From Streptomyces sp. NRRL B-1347 (GTDB lineage Bacteria > Actinomycetota > Actinomycetes > Streptomycetales > Streptomycetaceae), in NCBI RefSeq assembly GCF_000720325.1, contig NZ_JOJM01000011.1, positions 62,001-126,000 of the forward strand: DNA of 64,000 nt, written 5' to 3'. Below, piece after piece: positions 1-9,064 of this stretch. Numbering within the stretch: the stretch's first letter is position 1; each line of letters begins with the position of its first letter. The translations under genes were made by a program, and so were the position numbers. The notes under the pieces were generated by a model. That model was given only the letters and a program-made list of their open reading frames with translations. It did no database searches and was not told the origin of the DNA.

Positions 1-80
1 GGGTCGGCGGGGCTGTGGACTTCTCCGCCGCGCAGCAGGACGGTGCGGTGCCCGCTCTCGGGGGTGGTGCGCTCGCTCAT
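1..80 (-). CDS. Amidohydrolase family protein, N-terminal fragment
   Basis: The first 26 codons of a minus-strand gene run off the left edge. They begin MSERTTPESG and continue into HRTVLLRGGEVHSPAD. A short polar leader followed by a beta-strand with RGGEVHSP resembles the N-terminal beta-sandwich of metal-dependent amidohydrolases (YtcJ/D-aminoacylase-like proteins), a link I make from memory. No catalytic residue is inside the window. The ATG at 80 is preceded by a G-rich stretch. The gene is co-directional with the AsnC regulator upstream and may be cotranscribed with it (87 nt gap). The family call is an inference from very little sequence; the reading frame itself is open throughout. 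Confidence 0.5.
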   Translation of the reverse strand, partial: MSERTTPESGHRTVLLRGGEVHSPAD

Positions 81-167
81 GGGGACAGTCTCGCGCCTGC
101 GCGAGGGCGGCGTGCCGCCGGGGTGGCGCGCCCGCACCGGCGCGCCGCGCGGGGCCCGCGGGGGCCT

Positions 168-608
168 TCAGATCCGCGGCGGCCGCGCCTCGTACGGCGT
201 GGACAGGACCACCGTCGTGTGGGTGGAGACCCCGGCGAGCGAGCGCAGCCTGGCGAGCAGGTTCTCCAGCTCGTGCGGGGTCGCGACCCGGACCTTCAGG
301 AGGTAGTTCTCCGCGCCCGCCACGCTGTGGCAGGCCTCGATCTCGGGCACTCCGGCGAGGCGTTCGGCGATGTCGTCGGGCGCGCTGGGGTCGAACGGCT
401 TCACCGCGATGAAGGCGGTGAGCGGCAGCCCGACGGCCTCGGGGTCGACGACCGCGGCGTAGCCGCGGATCACCCCGCGCTGCTCCAGCCTGCGCACCCG
501 CTGGTGCACGGCAGACGTGGACAGGCCCGTGGCCTTGCCCAGGTCGGTGTAGCTCATCCGCCCGTCCTTGACGAGCAGCTGCACGATCTGTCGGTCCAGC
601 TCCTCCAT
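168..608 (-). CDS. Lrp/AsnC family transcriptional regulator
   Basis: A 146-residue protein of normal family length. Residues about 4-46 form the winged HTH (LDRQIVQLLVKDGRMSYTDLGKATGLS, then AVHQRVRRLE), and the remainder is an RAM/AsnC ligand-binding domain with the conserved pattern ACHSVAGAENYLLKVRV. Such proteins form octameric DNA-wrapping assemblies that sense amino acids. The start at 608 fits a leaderless mRNA: a TAGGTT -10 box lies 6 nt upstream of the ATG and no ribosome-binding site is visible. It sits 87 nt from the amidohydrolase gene downstream, which may be its target. The ligand cannot be read from sequence. Confidence 0.92.
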   Translation of the reverse strand: MEELDRQIVQLLVKDGRMSYTDLGKATGLSTSAVHQRVRRLEQRGVIRGYAAVVDPEAVGLPLTAFIAVKPFDPSAPDDIAERLAGVPEIEACHSVAGAENYLLKVRVATPHELENLLARLRSLAGVSTHTTVVLSTPYEARPPRI

Positions 609-614
609 GCGCCG

Positions 615-620
615 AACCTA
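615..620 (-). promoter_or_regulatory. -10 box for a leaderless asnC transcript
   Basis: TAGGTT on the minus strand ends 6 nt before the ATG at 608, so the predicted transcription start coincides with the start codon. No clear -35 is seen. The geometry matches leaderless streptomycete genes. Confidence 0.5.
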
Positions 621-994
621 CAGTGCCCTTGATCCTCGCCGATACCTGAGTGACGCCCGAAGGGCACCGGGGCGGGCCCCGGGCGCCGCCCGCGCGAGAG
701 TGGGTGCGGCGCGAGCAGGGCGCCCGCGGCCCTGGCTCCGGGTGCCACGGACGCGTCGGCGGGAAGGGCCGCGGGAGGGGATCGCTCCGCATGACCCCTC
801 GCACGTCCGCATACCTGCGCACGCCTCGGGAGCCGCCCCGCGCACAGCGGCATCTTCATCCGGCATGTGACGAACGCCACACATCAGGGGGCGGGTCCGC
901 GGAAGTGCCGCGATTACCGCCAGGACGGGGCGGGAAGTGCTTCGTGTGGTCGAGGCCGCAGTGCCTTGTCGGCCCACCCGAGGGGGAGATTCCC
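621..994. other. Intergenic region without recognisable gene
   Basis: This stretch separates the leaderless asnC gene from the CxxC protein gene. Open frames are present on both strands, as expected at this G+C content, but none has a convincing start, codon pattern or family resemblance. I see no strong hairpin or clear -35/-10 pair for the downstream gene. Confidence 0.5.
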
Positions 995-1441
995 ATGCAT
1001 AACCTGAAGCGCCCCGGTCGTACCGCGCGCCGCAAGCAGCAGATCGTCGAACTGCTCGAACCCGCACCGGAGGGCGTCGAACCCGCCGACGCCGATGACG
1101 AGGAGTTCGACGCCTACGACACCCTGGAGATGTACCGCGTGACCTGCCCCGACTGCGGGCAGCCCATCGCGCTCCTGGCGGACGAGGACGTCCTGCCCGA
1201 GCACGCCCTGTGCCCCACGCCGTGGAACCCCTTCGGGCTCACCGTCTGCGCGGGCACGGGCCGCCTCGCGACCGAGGCCGAGTGCGCGGACGAGTCGCCC
1301 GAGCCCCAGGAGCAGGACACCGCCCTGCTCCTCACGCTCCCGCAGGGTCTGGACTGGCGCACGCAGCCGTTCTCGCACGTCGGCGGGCCCGGCTCACGCC
1401 CGATCCGGGTGCCCCGGCAGGTCCGCCGCGCCGCGGCCTGA
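995..1441 (+). CDS. Small acidic protein with a possible CxxC metal site
   Basis: A 148-residue protein starting MHNLKRPGRTARRKQQ. The ATG at 995 is chosen because a purine-rich GAGGGGGAG lies just upstream and the coding pattern starts here; longer open frame upstream looks non-coding. A basic N-terminus leads into an acidic segment (EPADADDEEFDAYD) and then a Cys cluster: CPDCG at about residues 51-55, a Cys in LCPTPW and a Cys in LTVCAG. This spacing could bind zinc, though it is not a standard zinc ribbon. The product is probably cytoplasmic, with no signal peptide or membrane segment. I do not recognise a function. Confidence 0.75.
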   Translation: MHNLKRPGRTARRKQQIVELLEPAPEGVEPADADDEEFDAYDTLEMYRVTCPDCGQPIALLADEDVLPEHALCPTPWNPFGLTVCAGTGRLATEAECADESPEPQEQDTALLLTLPQGLDWRTQPFSHVGGPGSRPIRVPRQVRRAAA

Positions 1442-1511
1442 GCCGCCGCGCCCGGCCGGTTCGCGACGGCCCGTCAGCACTGACGGGCCGTCACCAGCAA
1501 CTGATGGCCCG

Positions 1512-2603
1512 TCACCAGTAGTCGCCGCGCACCATCGCCGCGAGGCTCGCGTGGTGCAGGATCAGCGTGTCGGGGTCGTCCGGCACCGCCGCCTCCCCGA
1601 AGTGCACCTGCCGGTGAGCGACGCGCAGCATGACAACGGCGTGCCGCAGCGCCGCGTACAGCGTGTAGAAGTCCATGTCGCGCGGCCGGTGGCCGGTCAG
1701 CTCCGCATAGCGGTCCTCGACGCGGTCGCGGCGCAGGAAGCCGGGCAGTCCGCGCTGGCCGAATCCCGCCGTCAGGTCCTGGAAGAACCGGTGCAGGTAC
1801 ACGGTCCAGCCGAGGTCGACCTCGCGCGGCCCGAGGCAGGCCATCTCCCAGTCGAGCACGGCGGCCGGGTCGAAGCCTTCGTAGACGATGTTGCCGATGC
1901 GGGCGTCGCCCCAGTTGAGGACCGTCTCGCCGGGGTCGGCGGGCCACAGGTCCTCGAGGCGTGCGAAGGCGCTCTCGATGAGGGGCGAGCGGGGCAGCCC
2001 CCGCACCACCCACGCGTAGTACGCCCGCTGCGCCGCCACGTGGCGGCGCAGCGCGCCGCCGTCGCCCGGCAGCGCGAGGAAGGCCGCCTCCTTCGCCGGG
2101 ACCTGGTCGTGCAGCCGGGCCAGGACGCCGATCGTGGCGTCCTCCAGGTGCGCGCGCTCGGCGTCGCTCGCCGCGTGCAGCCAGTTGCCCTCGTACGTGT
2201 ACGGCATGACGTCCGGCGGCACCCGGCCCGCGACGCGCTCCATCACGAAGAACGGCGCGCCGAGCGGGCCCGGGTCCTCCTCCAGCCACAGCACGCGCGG
2301 CACCGGCACGTCGGTGTGCTCGGCCACGAGCCGCAGGGTCCGGTACTGGCGCGGCATGTCGTACACCGGGAAGACCGTGTACGCGGCCGGGTCCGCCGCG
2401 AGCCGCGCCACGCAGGCGCGCACCGGCGGCCGGGGGTGGTCGAGGGTGAACAGGAGCGTCTCGCTCGACATGCCGTTGGACTCGGGCACGGTCACGTCGA
2501 CCGCCCTGGCGCCGGGCAGCCGCGCGTCGAGCCAGTCGGTCAGGCGGCGGGCGAGCGCCTCGGGGTCGCGCGTGGTGGTGCGGGGCCGGGGTGCCGTGGC
2601 CAT
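1512..2603 (-). CDS. Phosphotransferase family protein (APH/ACAD10-like)
   Basis: A 363-residue aminoglycoside-phosphotransferase-fold kinase. The catalytic loop is NWGDARIGN with Asp at residue 233, and the metal-binding DWE follows at Asp 251 (VLDWEMACLGPREVDLGW). The usual HGD of the loop is WGD here. The N-lobe contains the nucleotide-positioning region up to FFVMERVAGR. Members with this sequence style resemble the kinase domain of ACAD10, which phosphorylates hydroxyacyl-CoA, so a lipid or acyl substrate is more likely than an antibiotic (inference). The ATG at 2603 has a GAGAGGAG site. It follows the 2639-3766 gene by 35 nt and is probably cotranscribed. Confidence 0.88.
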   Translation of the reverse strand: MATAPRPRTTTRDPEALARRLTDWLDARLPGARAVDVTVPESNGMSSETLLFTLDHPRPPVRACVARLAADPAAYTVFPVYDMPRQYRTLRLVAEHTDVPVPRVLWLEEDPGPLGAPFFVMERVAGRVPPDVMPYTYEGNWLHAASDAERAHLEDATIGVLARLHDQVPAKEAAFLALPGDGGALRRHVAAQRAYYAWVVRGLPRSPLIESAFARLEDLWPADPGETVLNWGDARIGNIVYEGFDPAAVLDWEMACLGPREVDLGWTVYLHRFFQDLTAGFGQRGLPGFLRRDRVEDRYAELTGHRPRDMDFYTLYAALRHAVVMLRVAHRQVHFGEAAVPDDPDTLILHHASLAAMVRGDYW

Positions 2604-2638
2604 GTCGGCGCTCCTCTCAGGGGGCGGCCCGGCGCCGC

Positions 2639-3766
2639 TCAGGGCGCGACGGAGCCGAAGCCGGTGAAGCCGCTCGGGTCGTGGCGGCCGAACGTGCCGT
2701 GCTCGAAGATCCCGTGCCCGACCCGGCCTTCGAGGGTGCAGCGGGCCGCGTGGTCGATGACGCCGTACGCGGCGAGCGGGTGGGCCGCGGGGTCCGACAG
2801 GTCGTAGGAGCGCCGCTCGCACCAGGAGCGGCCGCGCCAGGTGCCGTGCTGCCAGTCGTCCGCGGGCGGGTACCCCGCGCCGACGGCGAGCGGCAGCGAG
2901 GTGAGGACCTCGACGCCGAGCTCCACCGGCTTGTGGGTCAGCGGGTCGGTCAGGTGGATGACCGCGGACTCGGGGTGCCGGGTGCCGGAGCGGTAGGTGA
3001 CGTCGGCCCGGGGCCAGCCGAGCTGGCGGTCGGGGCCGCCGGGGCGGACCAGGGTCGCGTCGTTGAGGGTGCGGTAGCCGTCGGCGTCCTCCTGGGTGAT
3101 GACCATCAGGAAGCGGTCGTCGAAGCGCACCGGGCACCAGATCCAGTGGAAGCCGTCCGTGGCGAACTCCTCGGCGAGGCGGCCGCCCTCCTCGCCGGGG
3201 ATGGGCCGCACGCCCCAGCTGCGGTCCCGGGTCGCCGTCCACTCCCCCGCCGTCACCGGGATCTCGTCGCCGCCGAGGCGTATCGTTCCGGCGCAGTGGC
3301 CCGCCTGCACGAAGCGGCGGCCTTCGAGGGTGAGCCGGCCGCCGCGCCGCTGGAGGTGGTGCGGCTCCCACAGCGCGGGGAAGTCGGCGTGCCAGATGAG
3401 GTCGAAAGCGAGCGCGCCCGCGCCGTCGGGGTCGGCGGCGCACGTGAGGCGGAGCCTGCGCAGGGGCTCCTCGACCAGGATGCGGAGGGGTCCGACGGAC
3501 AGGTCCATACGGTCGTCGCCGAGCGCGTCGGACGCGCGTACGGCGTGCAGCGTATCGCCGATGCGCAGGGTGGCGTACGCGTCGATGACACCCGTGTTCG
3601 GGTAGACGCCGAGGCCGAGGATCAGGAGGGCGCGGCCCTCGTGGTCGAAGAGGTGGAAGATGCACCGGTCATAGGCGTTGCGGTCGCCGGTGGCCACGTG
3701 CTTCATGGACAGCGGCACTTGGTGGACGGGGTACTCGTCGAGGGGCACGGGGCGGTCGTCCGGCAC
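2639..3766 (-). CDS. Conserved protein, CrtC/AttH-like beta-fold suspected (DUF7064/DUF7065 type)
   Basis: A 375-residue soluble protein rich in beta-strand patterns. It contains the motif RDRSWGVRP near residue 180, followed by FHWIWCPVRFDD, typical of proteins distantly related to hydroxyneurosporene synthase/AttH lipocalin-like domains. The family name is from memory and only moderately certain. Homologues are commonly found beside APH-type phosphotransferases, as here (35 nt gap, same strand), which suggests a shared role in processing a hydrophobic or acyl substrate. No signal peptide or membrane segment is visible. The ATG at 3766 follows a GGGAGG-like site. A 13-bp palindrome lies about 63 nt upstream. 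Confidence 0.75.
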   Translation of the reverse strand: MPDDRPVPLDEYPVHQVPLSMKHVATGDRNAYDRCIFHLFDHEGRALLILGLGVYPNTGVIDAYATLRIGDTLHAVRASDALGDDRMDLSVGPLRILVEEPLRRLRLTCAADPDGAGALAFDLIWHADFPALWEPHHLQRRGGRLTLEGRRFVQAGHCAGTIRLGGDEIPVTAGEWTATRDRSWGVRPIPGEEGGRLAEEFATDGFHWIWCPVRFDDRFLMVITQEDADGYRTLNDATLVRPGGPDRQLGWPRADVTYRSGTRHPESAVIHLTDPLTHKPVELGVEVLTSLPLAVGAGYPPADDWQHGTWRGRSWCERRSYDLSDPAAHPLAAYGVIDHAARCTLEGRVGHGIFEHGTFGRHDPSGFTGFGSVAP

Positions 3767-3828
3767 GGGGTGCCTCCCTGGGGACAGGGTGGTCGGAGGG
3801 GCCGGGTGGCGTGCGCCCGGACCGGAGT

Positions 3829-3841
3829 TGACGGTACGTCA
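3829..3841 (-). promoter_or_regulatory. Possible repressor operator (5-3-5 inverted repeat)
   Basis: TGACGGTACGTCA is an inverted repeat with 5-bp arms and a 3-nt centre. On the minus strand it contains TACCGT, which could serve as a -10 box for the 3766 gene. A repressor bound here would block that promoter. The regulator is unknown. Confidence 0.3.
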
Positions 3842-4059
3842 GACGCCGTGCGGGGGCCATACACGTGTCAGCACCTGGCGCGGACGACCCGGGTGGCGGG
3901 CGCGCGAGGTGTCCATGGCGCGTGCGCCCGCGACGGCGTGCCGCCGCGTACGGCGGCGCTGGTGCGGTGCGACGCGTGCGCCGCGCGGCAACGGACCCTG
4001 AACGCACTCTCGATTCGACCCGATGGTGACCTGGCCACGGCGCCGCGCGTTGGCCGGAC

Positions 4060-4692
4060 ATGACCCCCACACATGCTCCGGCAGGCCAGCACCGCCGCAC
4101 CCTGGCGGCGCCGCCCGCCACCGCAGAATCGGTTCCTCACCGGTCCTCCTACCCACAGCAGCAGGCGTACTCCCCCCAGGCCTCCTACTCCCCGCAGACC
4201 TCGTACGCACCATCCGGCTACTCCCCGCAGCACCAGCCGCCGCCTCCGCAGCCCGTGCCGCCCCAGGATCCGCCGATCTACCGCGCGCTGCTCCGCCAGT
4301 GGGCCGACCGCGGCCGGACGCTGCCGGGGCGCCACGACCCCGAATGGGTGCGCCTCGCGGCCCCGCCCGCGCCGAGCGGCCAGTTCACGGGCCACTTCGG
4401 GACCGCCCAGGACACGCCCTACGACTCCCCGTACGACCTGGCTGCCACGCGGTACGAGACCGGACGGGGCGCCCCGTACGGCACGCGTGGCGCCGCCGAC
4501 GACCCGCTGCGCGGCGGCGGACACGAGGGCCCCTACGGCCGGACCCGGCGCCCGCAGGTCCCGCCGGCGCCCCCGGATCCCGGCCCGGAGCCGGACGCGG
4601 AGCGGGACGCCCGCCCGCACGGCCCGGACCCCAGGCTGCTGATCAGCCCCGCCCCGCAGAGCTCCTTCGGGCTGCGGCCCGGGTCAGCGTGA
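4060..4692 (+). CDS. Proline/tyrosine-rich protein of unknown function
   Basis: A 210-residue low-complexity protein. Residues about 30-70 carry a short tandem repeat of the type SYSPQ (AYSPQ, SYSPQ, SYAPS, GYSPQ) and poly-Pro. A compact conserved-looking segment follows (IYRALLRQWADRGRTLPGRHDPEWVRL, about 74-100), then a disordered tail. There is no signal peptide or transmembrane segment. The IYRALL..WADRGRTLPG segment looks familiar from streptomycete hypothetical proteins, which supports a real gene. The ATG at 4060 lacks a strong ribosome-binding site, so the start is uncertain. Its last 9 bp overlap the end of the convergent acyl-CoA dehydrogenase gene. Confidence 0.6.
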   Translation: MTPTHAPAGQHRRTLAAPPATAESVPHRSSYPQQQAYSPQASYSPQTSYAPSGYSPQHQPPPPQPVPPQDPPIYRALLRQWADRGRTLPGRHDPEWVRLAAPPAPSGQFTGHFGTAQDTPYDSPYDLAATRYETGRGAPYGTRGAADDPLRGGGHEGPYGRTRRPQVPPAPPDPGPEPDAERDARPHGPDPRLLISPAPQSSFGLRPGSA

Positions 4693-5856
4693 GTCGGGGC
4701 CCGCGAGGTGGCGGGCGATGACCATCCGCTGGATCTGGTTGGTGCCCTCGACGATCTGGAGCACCTTGGCCTCGCGCATATAGCGCTCGACCGGGAAGTC
4801 GGCGGTGTAGCCGTAGCCGCCCAGGACCTGCACGGCGTCCGTGGTGACCTTCATCGCGGCGTCGGTGCACAGGAGCTTGGCCATCGCGGCCTGCTTGGAG
4901 AACGGCTTGCCCGCGTCCCGCAGCCGGGCCGCCGCCAGGTACAGCGCCCGGCCCGCCTCGATCTGGGTCGCCATGTCGGCGAGCATGAAGCGCAGGCCCT
5001 GGAAGTCGGCGATGGGCCGCCCGAACTGCCGGCGCTCGGTCGCGTACGTGAGCGCCTCGTCGAGCGCCGCCTGGGCCACGCCGATCGCGCACGCCGCGAT
5101 CCCGAGCCGCCCCGAGTCGAGCGCGGACAGGGCGATCGCGAAGCCCTGGCCCTCGTCGCCGAGACGGCGGGCGTCCGGCACCCGGACCCCGTCGAAGTGG
5201 AGCTGCGCCGTGGGCGAGCCGCTCATGCCCATCTTCTTCTCCGGCGCGGCGGCGGAGAGCCCCTCCGCGTCGCCCGGCACCAGGAAGGCCGTGACGCCCT
5301 TGGCGCCCTCGCCGCCGGTGCGGGCGAGCACGGTGTAGAAGTCGGCGACGCCGCCGTGCGTGATCCAGGCCTTGGTGCCGGTGAGGACCCAGTCGTCGCC
5401 GTCGCGCACCGCCTTGGTGCGCAGCGAGGCGGCGTCCGAGCCCGAGGACGGCTCCGACAGGCAGTAGGCGCCGAGGAGCTTGCCGCCCAGCATCCGCGGG
5501 AGGTGCTCGGCCCGCTGCTCCTTGGTGCCGTAGCCCGCCAGGGCGTGGCAGGAGAGGGAGTGCACGCTGACGCCGAGGCCGACCGTGAGACGGGCCGCGG
5601 CGAGCTCTTCGAGGACCTGGAGGTACACCTCGTACGGCTGGTCGCCGCCGCCGAAGGCGGAGTCGTAGGGGAGTCCGAGCAGGCCCGACTCCGAGAGCAG
5701 CGCGAAGAGTTCGCGGGGGAAGCGACCCGCGGCCTCCTCGTCGGCCGCGTGCGGGGCGATCTCCCGCTGGACCAGCTCGCGGACGAGCGCCAGCAGGTCC
5801 CGGGCCTCCTCCGTGGGCAGTTGGCGCTCCACCGGCTGCACGGCTCCGTCGGCCAT
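4684..5856 (-). CDS. Acyl-CoA dehydrogenase
   Basis: A 390-residue flavoprotein of standard short/medium-chain ACAD length that oxidises acyl-CoA to enoyl-CoA with FAD and passes electrons to ETF. The N-terminal helical domain is followed by the FAD-binding beta-domain with AYCLSEPSSGSDAASL and WITHGG, and a C-terminal helical domain with RRQFGRPI, QVLGGYGY and VEGTNQIQR. Glu 370 in the last motif is at the position of the catalytic base of medium-chain enzymes. The ATG at 5856 is chosen for its GGGGAGAGGAG site; upstream codons in this frame look non-coding. It is divergent from the chitinase gene, and its 3' end meets the proline-rich gene. Substrate chain length is not determined. Confidence 0.93.
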   Translation of the reverse strand: MADGAVQPVERQLPTEEARDLLALVRELVQREIAPHAADEEAAGRFPRELFALLSESGLLGLPYDSAFGGGDQPYEVYLQVLEELAAARLTVGLGVSVHSLSCHALAGYGTKEQRAEHLPRMLGGKLLGAYCLSEPSSGSDAASLRTKAVRDGDDWVLTGTKAWITHGGVADFYTVLARTGGEGAKGVTAFLVPGDAEGLSAAAPEKKMGMSGSPTAQLHFDGVRVPDARRLGDEGQGFAIALSALDSGRLGIAACAIGVAQAALDEALTYATERRQFGRPIADFQGLRFMLADMATQIEAGRALYLAAARLRDAGKPFSKQAAMAKLLCTDAAMKVTTDAVQVLGGYGYTADFPVERYMREAKVLQIVEGTNQIQRMVIARHLAGPDSR

Positions 5857-6125
5857 TCCGCTCTCCTCTCCCCTGTTCCCCTGTGGGGCACTCGCAGCGG
5901 ACGCGCGCACGGGGTGTGACGACGCCGCCGGGACACTGCCACGCCGATGCTGCCCTTCCGGATCGCGGAAGCTGCTGACCAGCGACTGTGGCGCGTTGAG
6001 TATGCCCGATCGGCGGCATGGCGTCACGGGTTCTCCCGGCCGCCTTCCGATCTTCACCAGCCACTTCTGGCGCCGGACGGAATCAGGCCACCAGGGAAGG
6101 AGCGAACGGGAATTGGTCCGAACCA

Positions 6126-6155
6126 TTGACGCAATGGTCTAGTCCTCCCTAGAGT
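6126..6155 (+). promoter_or_regulatory. Chitinase promoter with embedded DasR-type (dre) element
   Basis: TTGACG (6126-6131) and TAGAGT (6150-6155) are separated by 18 nt. The spacer holds AATGGTCTAGTCCTCC (6133-6148), which matches 11 of 16 positions of the dre consensus ACTGGTCTAGACCAGT and contains the TGGTCTAGTCCT repeat known from Streptomyces chitinase promoters. DasR is a GntR-family repressor relieved by glucosamine-6-phosphate, so repression by spacer occupancy is expected. The remainder of the 5857-6262 divergent region shows no other feature. Confidence 0.75.
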
Positions 6156-6262
6156 CCAGCGGCACGGAATCTTTCGCGTTCATGCCAATTCAAAGCGCGA
6201 CTGTTCTTTGGTCAACAGCACCATCCCCCTTTGCTCCCCTCTCCCCCCACGAGGAGACAGCG

Positions 6263-7510
<1,248 letters not shown>

Positions 7511-7530
7511 TCGTCCACCTCTGACGATCG

Positions 7531-7558
7531 GGGGCGGGAGCCGGCGGGCTCCCGCCCC
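7531..7558 (+). terminator. Rho-independent-type hairpin after the chitinase gene
   Basis: A perfect 12-bp stem (7531-7542 with 7547-7558, GGGGCGGGAGCC) with a GGCG loop, followed by a short T run. It lies between the chitinase and the convergent TetR gene and could serve both. Confidence 0.85.
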
Positions 7559-7604
7559 TTCGTCATGGCCGCGCTCGCCGTCACACTCGTCACCGCTTCC
7601 GTCG

Positions 7605-8285
7605 TCACGGCGGCGGCGCCGGGCACGCGGGCTCGAACTCCTCGATGACGTTCAGGGTTTCGCGGAGCGTGCGGACGAGCAGCTCGCGCACGGTGTCCCG
7701 GGACAGCTCCCGCTCGCCCGTCGCGTCCCTGCGGCCGATCCAGTCGAGCGTGATGCCCTCGACGCTGCACAGCCAGCCGAGCAGCGCCGTGCGCGCCAGC
7801 GGCGGGATCGCGCGGCGGCCGTACGCCCCGTCGGCGATCGTGCCGACCATCGCCTCGCGCACGCCGTCCCGGATGGCGTGCACCTCGGCGTCGAAGCCCA
7901 CGCCGCCGCTGACGATCGTGCGGTAGGCCGCCTGGTGGTGCTCGGCGTAGCGCAGATAGCCGTCGACGGTGCGGTGCACCCGCTCCACGGGCGGGAGTTC
8001 GGTGTCGCCCGCCGCCCGCTCCACCAGGTCGGCCACCGAGTCCTCGATGATCGCCAGGTAGTAGCCGCGTTTGGACTTGAAGTAGTAGTAGATCAACCCC
8101 TTGGCGACGCGCGCCTGTCTCGCGATGTCGTCCATCGAGAGCGCGTCGTAGGACGTGTCGGCGAACAGTTTCCGGCCGATGGTGATGAGTTCGGCGCGGC
8201 GCGCCACGGAGCGGTCGGTGCCGCGCGCCTGCGGGCGGTCCGCGTCGGTGGAACGGTCGCTACCGCGCTGTTGACTATTATTCAA
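7605..8285 (-). CDS. TetR family transcriptional regulator
   Basis: About 226 residues. The N-terminal HTH (about 30-75) contains ARRAELITIGRKLFADTSYDALSMDDIARQA, then VAKGLIYYYFKSKRGYY, a textbook TetR signature. The C-terminal helical domain presumably binds a small ligand. The start is uncertain: TTG at 8285 gives a leader LNNSQQRGSD, while GTG at 8207 would leave too few residues before helix 1. Neither has a strong ribosome-binding site. It is divergent from the DUF6230/DUF6114 membrane operon, and a 15-bp palindrome at 8271-8285 overlaps that operon's predicted -35, making the operon the likely target. Confidence 0.88.
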   Translation of the reverse strand: MNNSQQRGSDRSTDADRPQARGTDRSVARRAELITIGRKLFADTSYDALSMDDIARQARVAKGLIYYYFKSKRGYYLAIIEDSVADLVERAAGDTELPPVERVHRTVDGYLRYAEHHQAAYRTIVSGGVGFDAEVHAIRDGVREAMVGTIADGAYGRRAIPPLARTALLGWLCSVEGITLDWIGRRDATGERELSRDTVRELLVRTLRETLNVIEEFEPACPAPPP

Positions 8286-8300
8286 TTTCGGCCCTAGTCT
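8271..8300 (+). promoter_or_regulatory. Promoter overlapped by a near-palindromic TetR operator
   Basis: TTGACT (8271-8276) and TAGTCT (8295-8300) form a -35/-10 pair with an 18-nt spacer, reading toward the 8438 gene. TTGACTATTATTCAA (8271-8285) is a 15-bp palindrome with a single mismatched pair and lies over the -35. It is strikingly A+T-rich for this genome. Binding by the divergent TetR protein would block the promoter. Confidence 0.55.
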
Positions 8301-8437
8301 CCAACTGCCTTGGGATGAGCCGCAGTATGGCAGACCCTCACCGCCTGCCTGGAACGGCGCGGCCCGCCCGACGGCGCCCTGTAACGCACTCCCCTGACGC
8401 ACGCGCGGTTCGGCTGAACTCGTACGGGAGGAAGACA

Positions 8438-9064
8438 GTGAGCGCAAGCAAGCGGCCCGCAGCGGGGTCCGTCCCCGAGGGCAGAACCAACTGGAAGAAG
8501 ACGGCCGTCATCGCGCTGCCCGCGTTCGTCGCGGTCGGCGCGATGGCGTCGATCATGGCGGAGGGCGCGCTCGCCGCGTCCTTCGCGGTCTCCGGCACCA
8601 GCTTCCAGGTGTCGTCGGGCAAGCTGACGAGCCAGGGCCTGGCCAGCTATGTGGAGACCGACCGGAGCGTCGACGGCAAGGGCCACCCCGTGGCGCTGCT
8701 CGGCATCGGCGACGCGACGCTGTCCGACATCTGCCAGGCGGCCTCGGTCAAGACGCCCCTCGGCACGGTGGTGTTCAAGCTGACGGCGGGCGGCGACGCG
8801 GGCAAGGTCACCGCCAGCAACCTCATCATCGACGCCGAGGACCTCGTCGGCGACGCCCGCTTCGGCACCGCCCAGATCGGCAGAGACGCCTCCACGCTCG
8901 ACGAGGTGCCCGGGGTCAAGGGCGAGAAGGGCAAGTTCGGCCTCCAGGCCGGGGACATCGAGGTGTCCGGGGTGAGGTCGCACGCCTGGTCGGCGACCGG
9001 CGGCAACTTCCGCCTCAAGGGCATGCGGGTGGACGTCAGCCTGGACGGCAAGAAGTGCTTCTGA
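8438..9064 (+). CDS. DUF6230 family membrane-anchored exported protein
   Basis: A 208-residue protein. A short basic cytoplasmic N-terminus (SKRPAAGSVPEGRTNWKK) precedes one transmembrane helix (about 22-45) and an extracellular beta-rich domain that begins ASFAVSGTSFQVSSGKL and ends DVSLDGKKCF. A Cys pair (ICQA near residue 100 and the penultimate Cys) may form a disulfide. The DUF6230 assignment is from memory; such proteins are actinobacterial and uncharacterised. The GTG at 8438 is preceded by GGGAGGAAGA. Its 3' end overlaps the next gene by 10 nt, indicating translational coupling. It is probably repressed by the divergent TetR protein. Confidence 0.85.
   Translation: MSASKRPAAGSVPEGRTNWKKTAVIALPAFVAVGAMASIMAEGALAASFAVSGTSFQVSSGKLTSQGLASYVETDRSVDGKGHPVALLGIGDATLSDICQAASVKTPLGTVVFKLTAGGDAGKVTASNLIIDAEDLVGDARFGTAQIGRDASTLDEVPGVKGEKGKFGLQAGDIEVSGVRSHAWSATGGNFRLKGMRVDVSLDGKKCF

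Noticed and set aside
168..608. Assigning the first AsnC regulator as controller of the CGTTGCG regulon
   Set aside because: It is over 40 kb away and has a more likely local target (the amidohydrolase gene); the regulator at 44947-45402 lies inside the proposed regulon.
8294..8983. Minus-strand open frame of 229 codons antisense to the DUF6230 gene
   Set aside because: The plus strand has a GTG with a strong ribosome-binding site, a membrane anchor and overlap coupling with the next gene; the antisense frame has no recognisable features.
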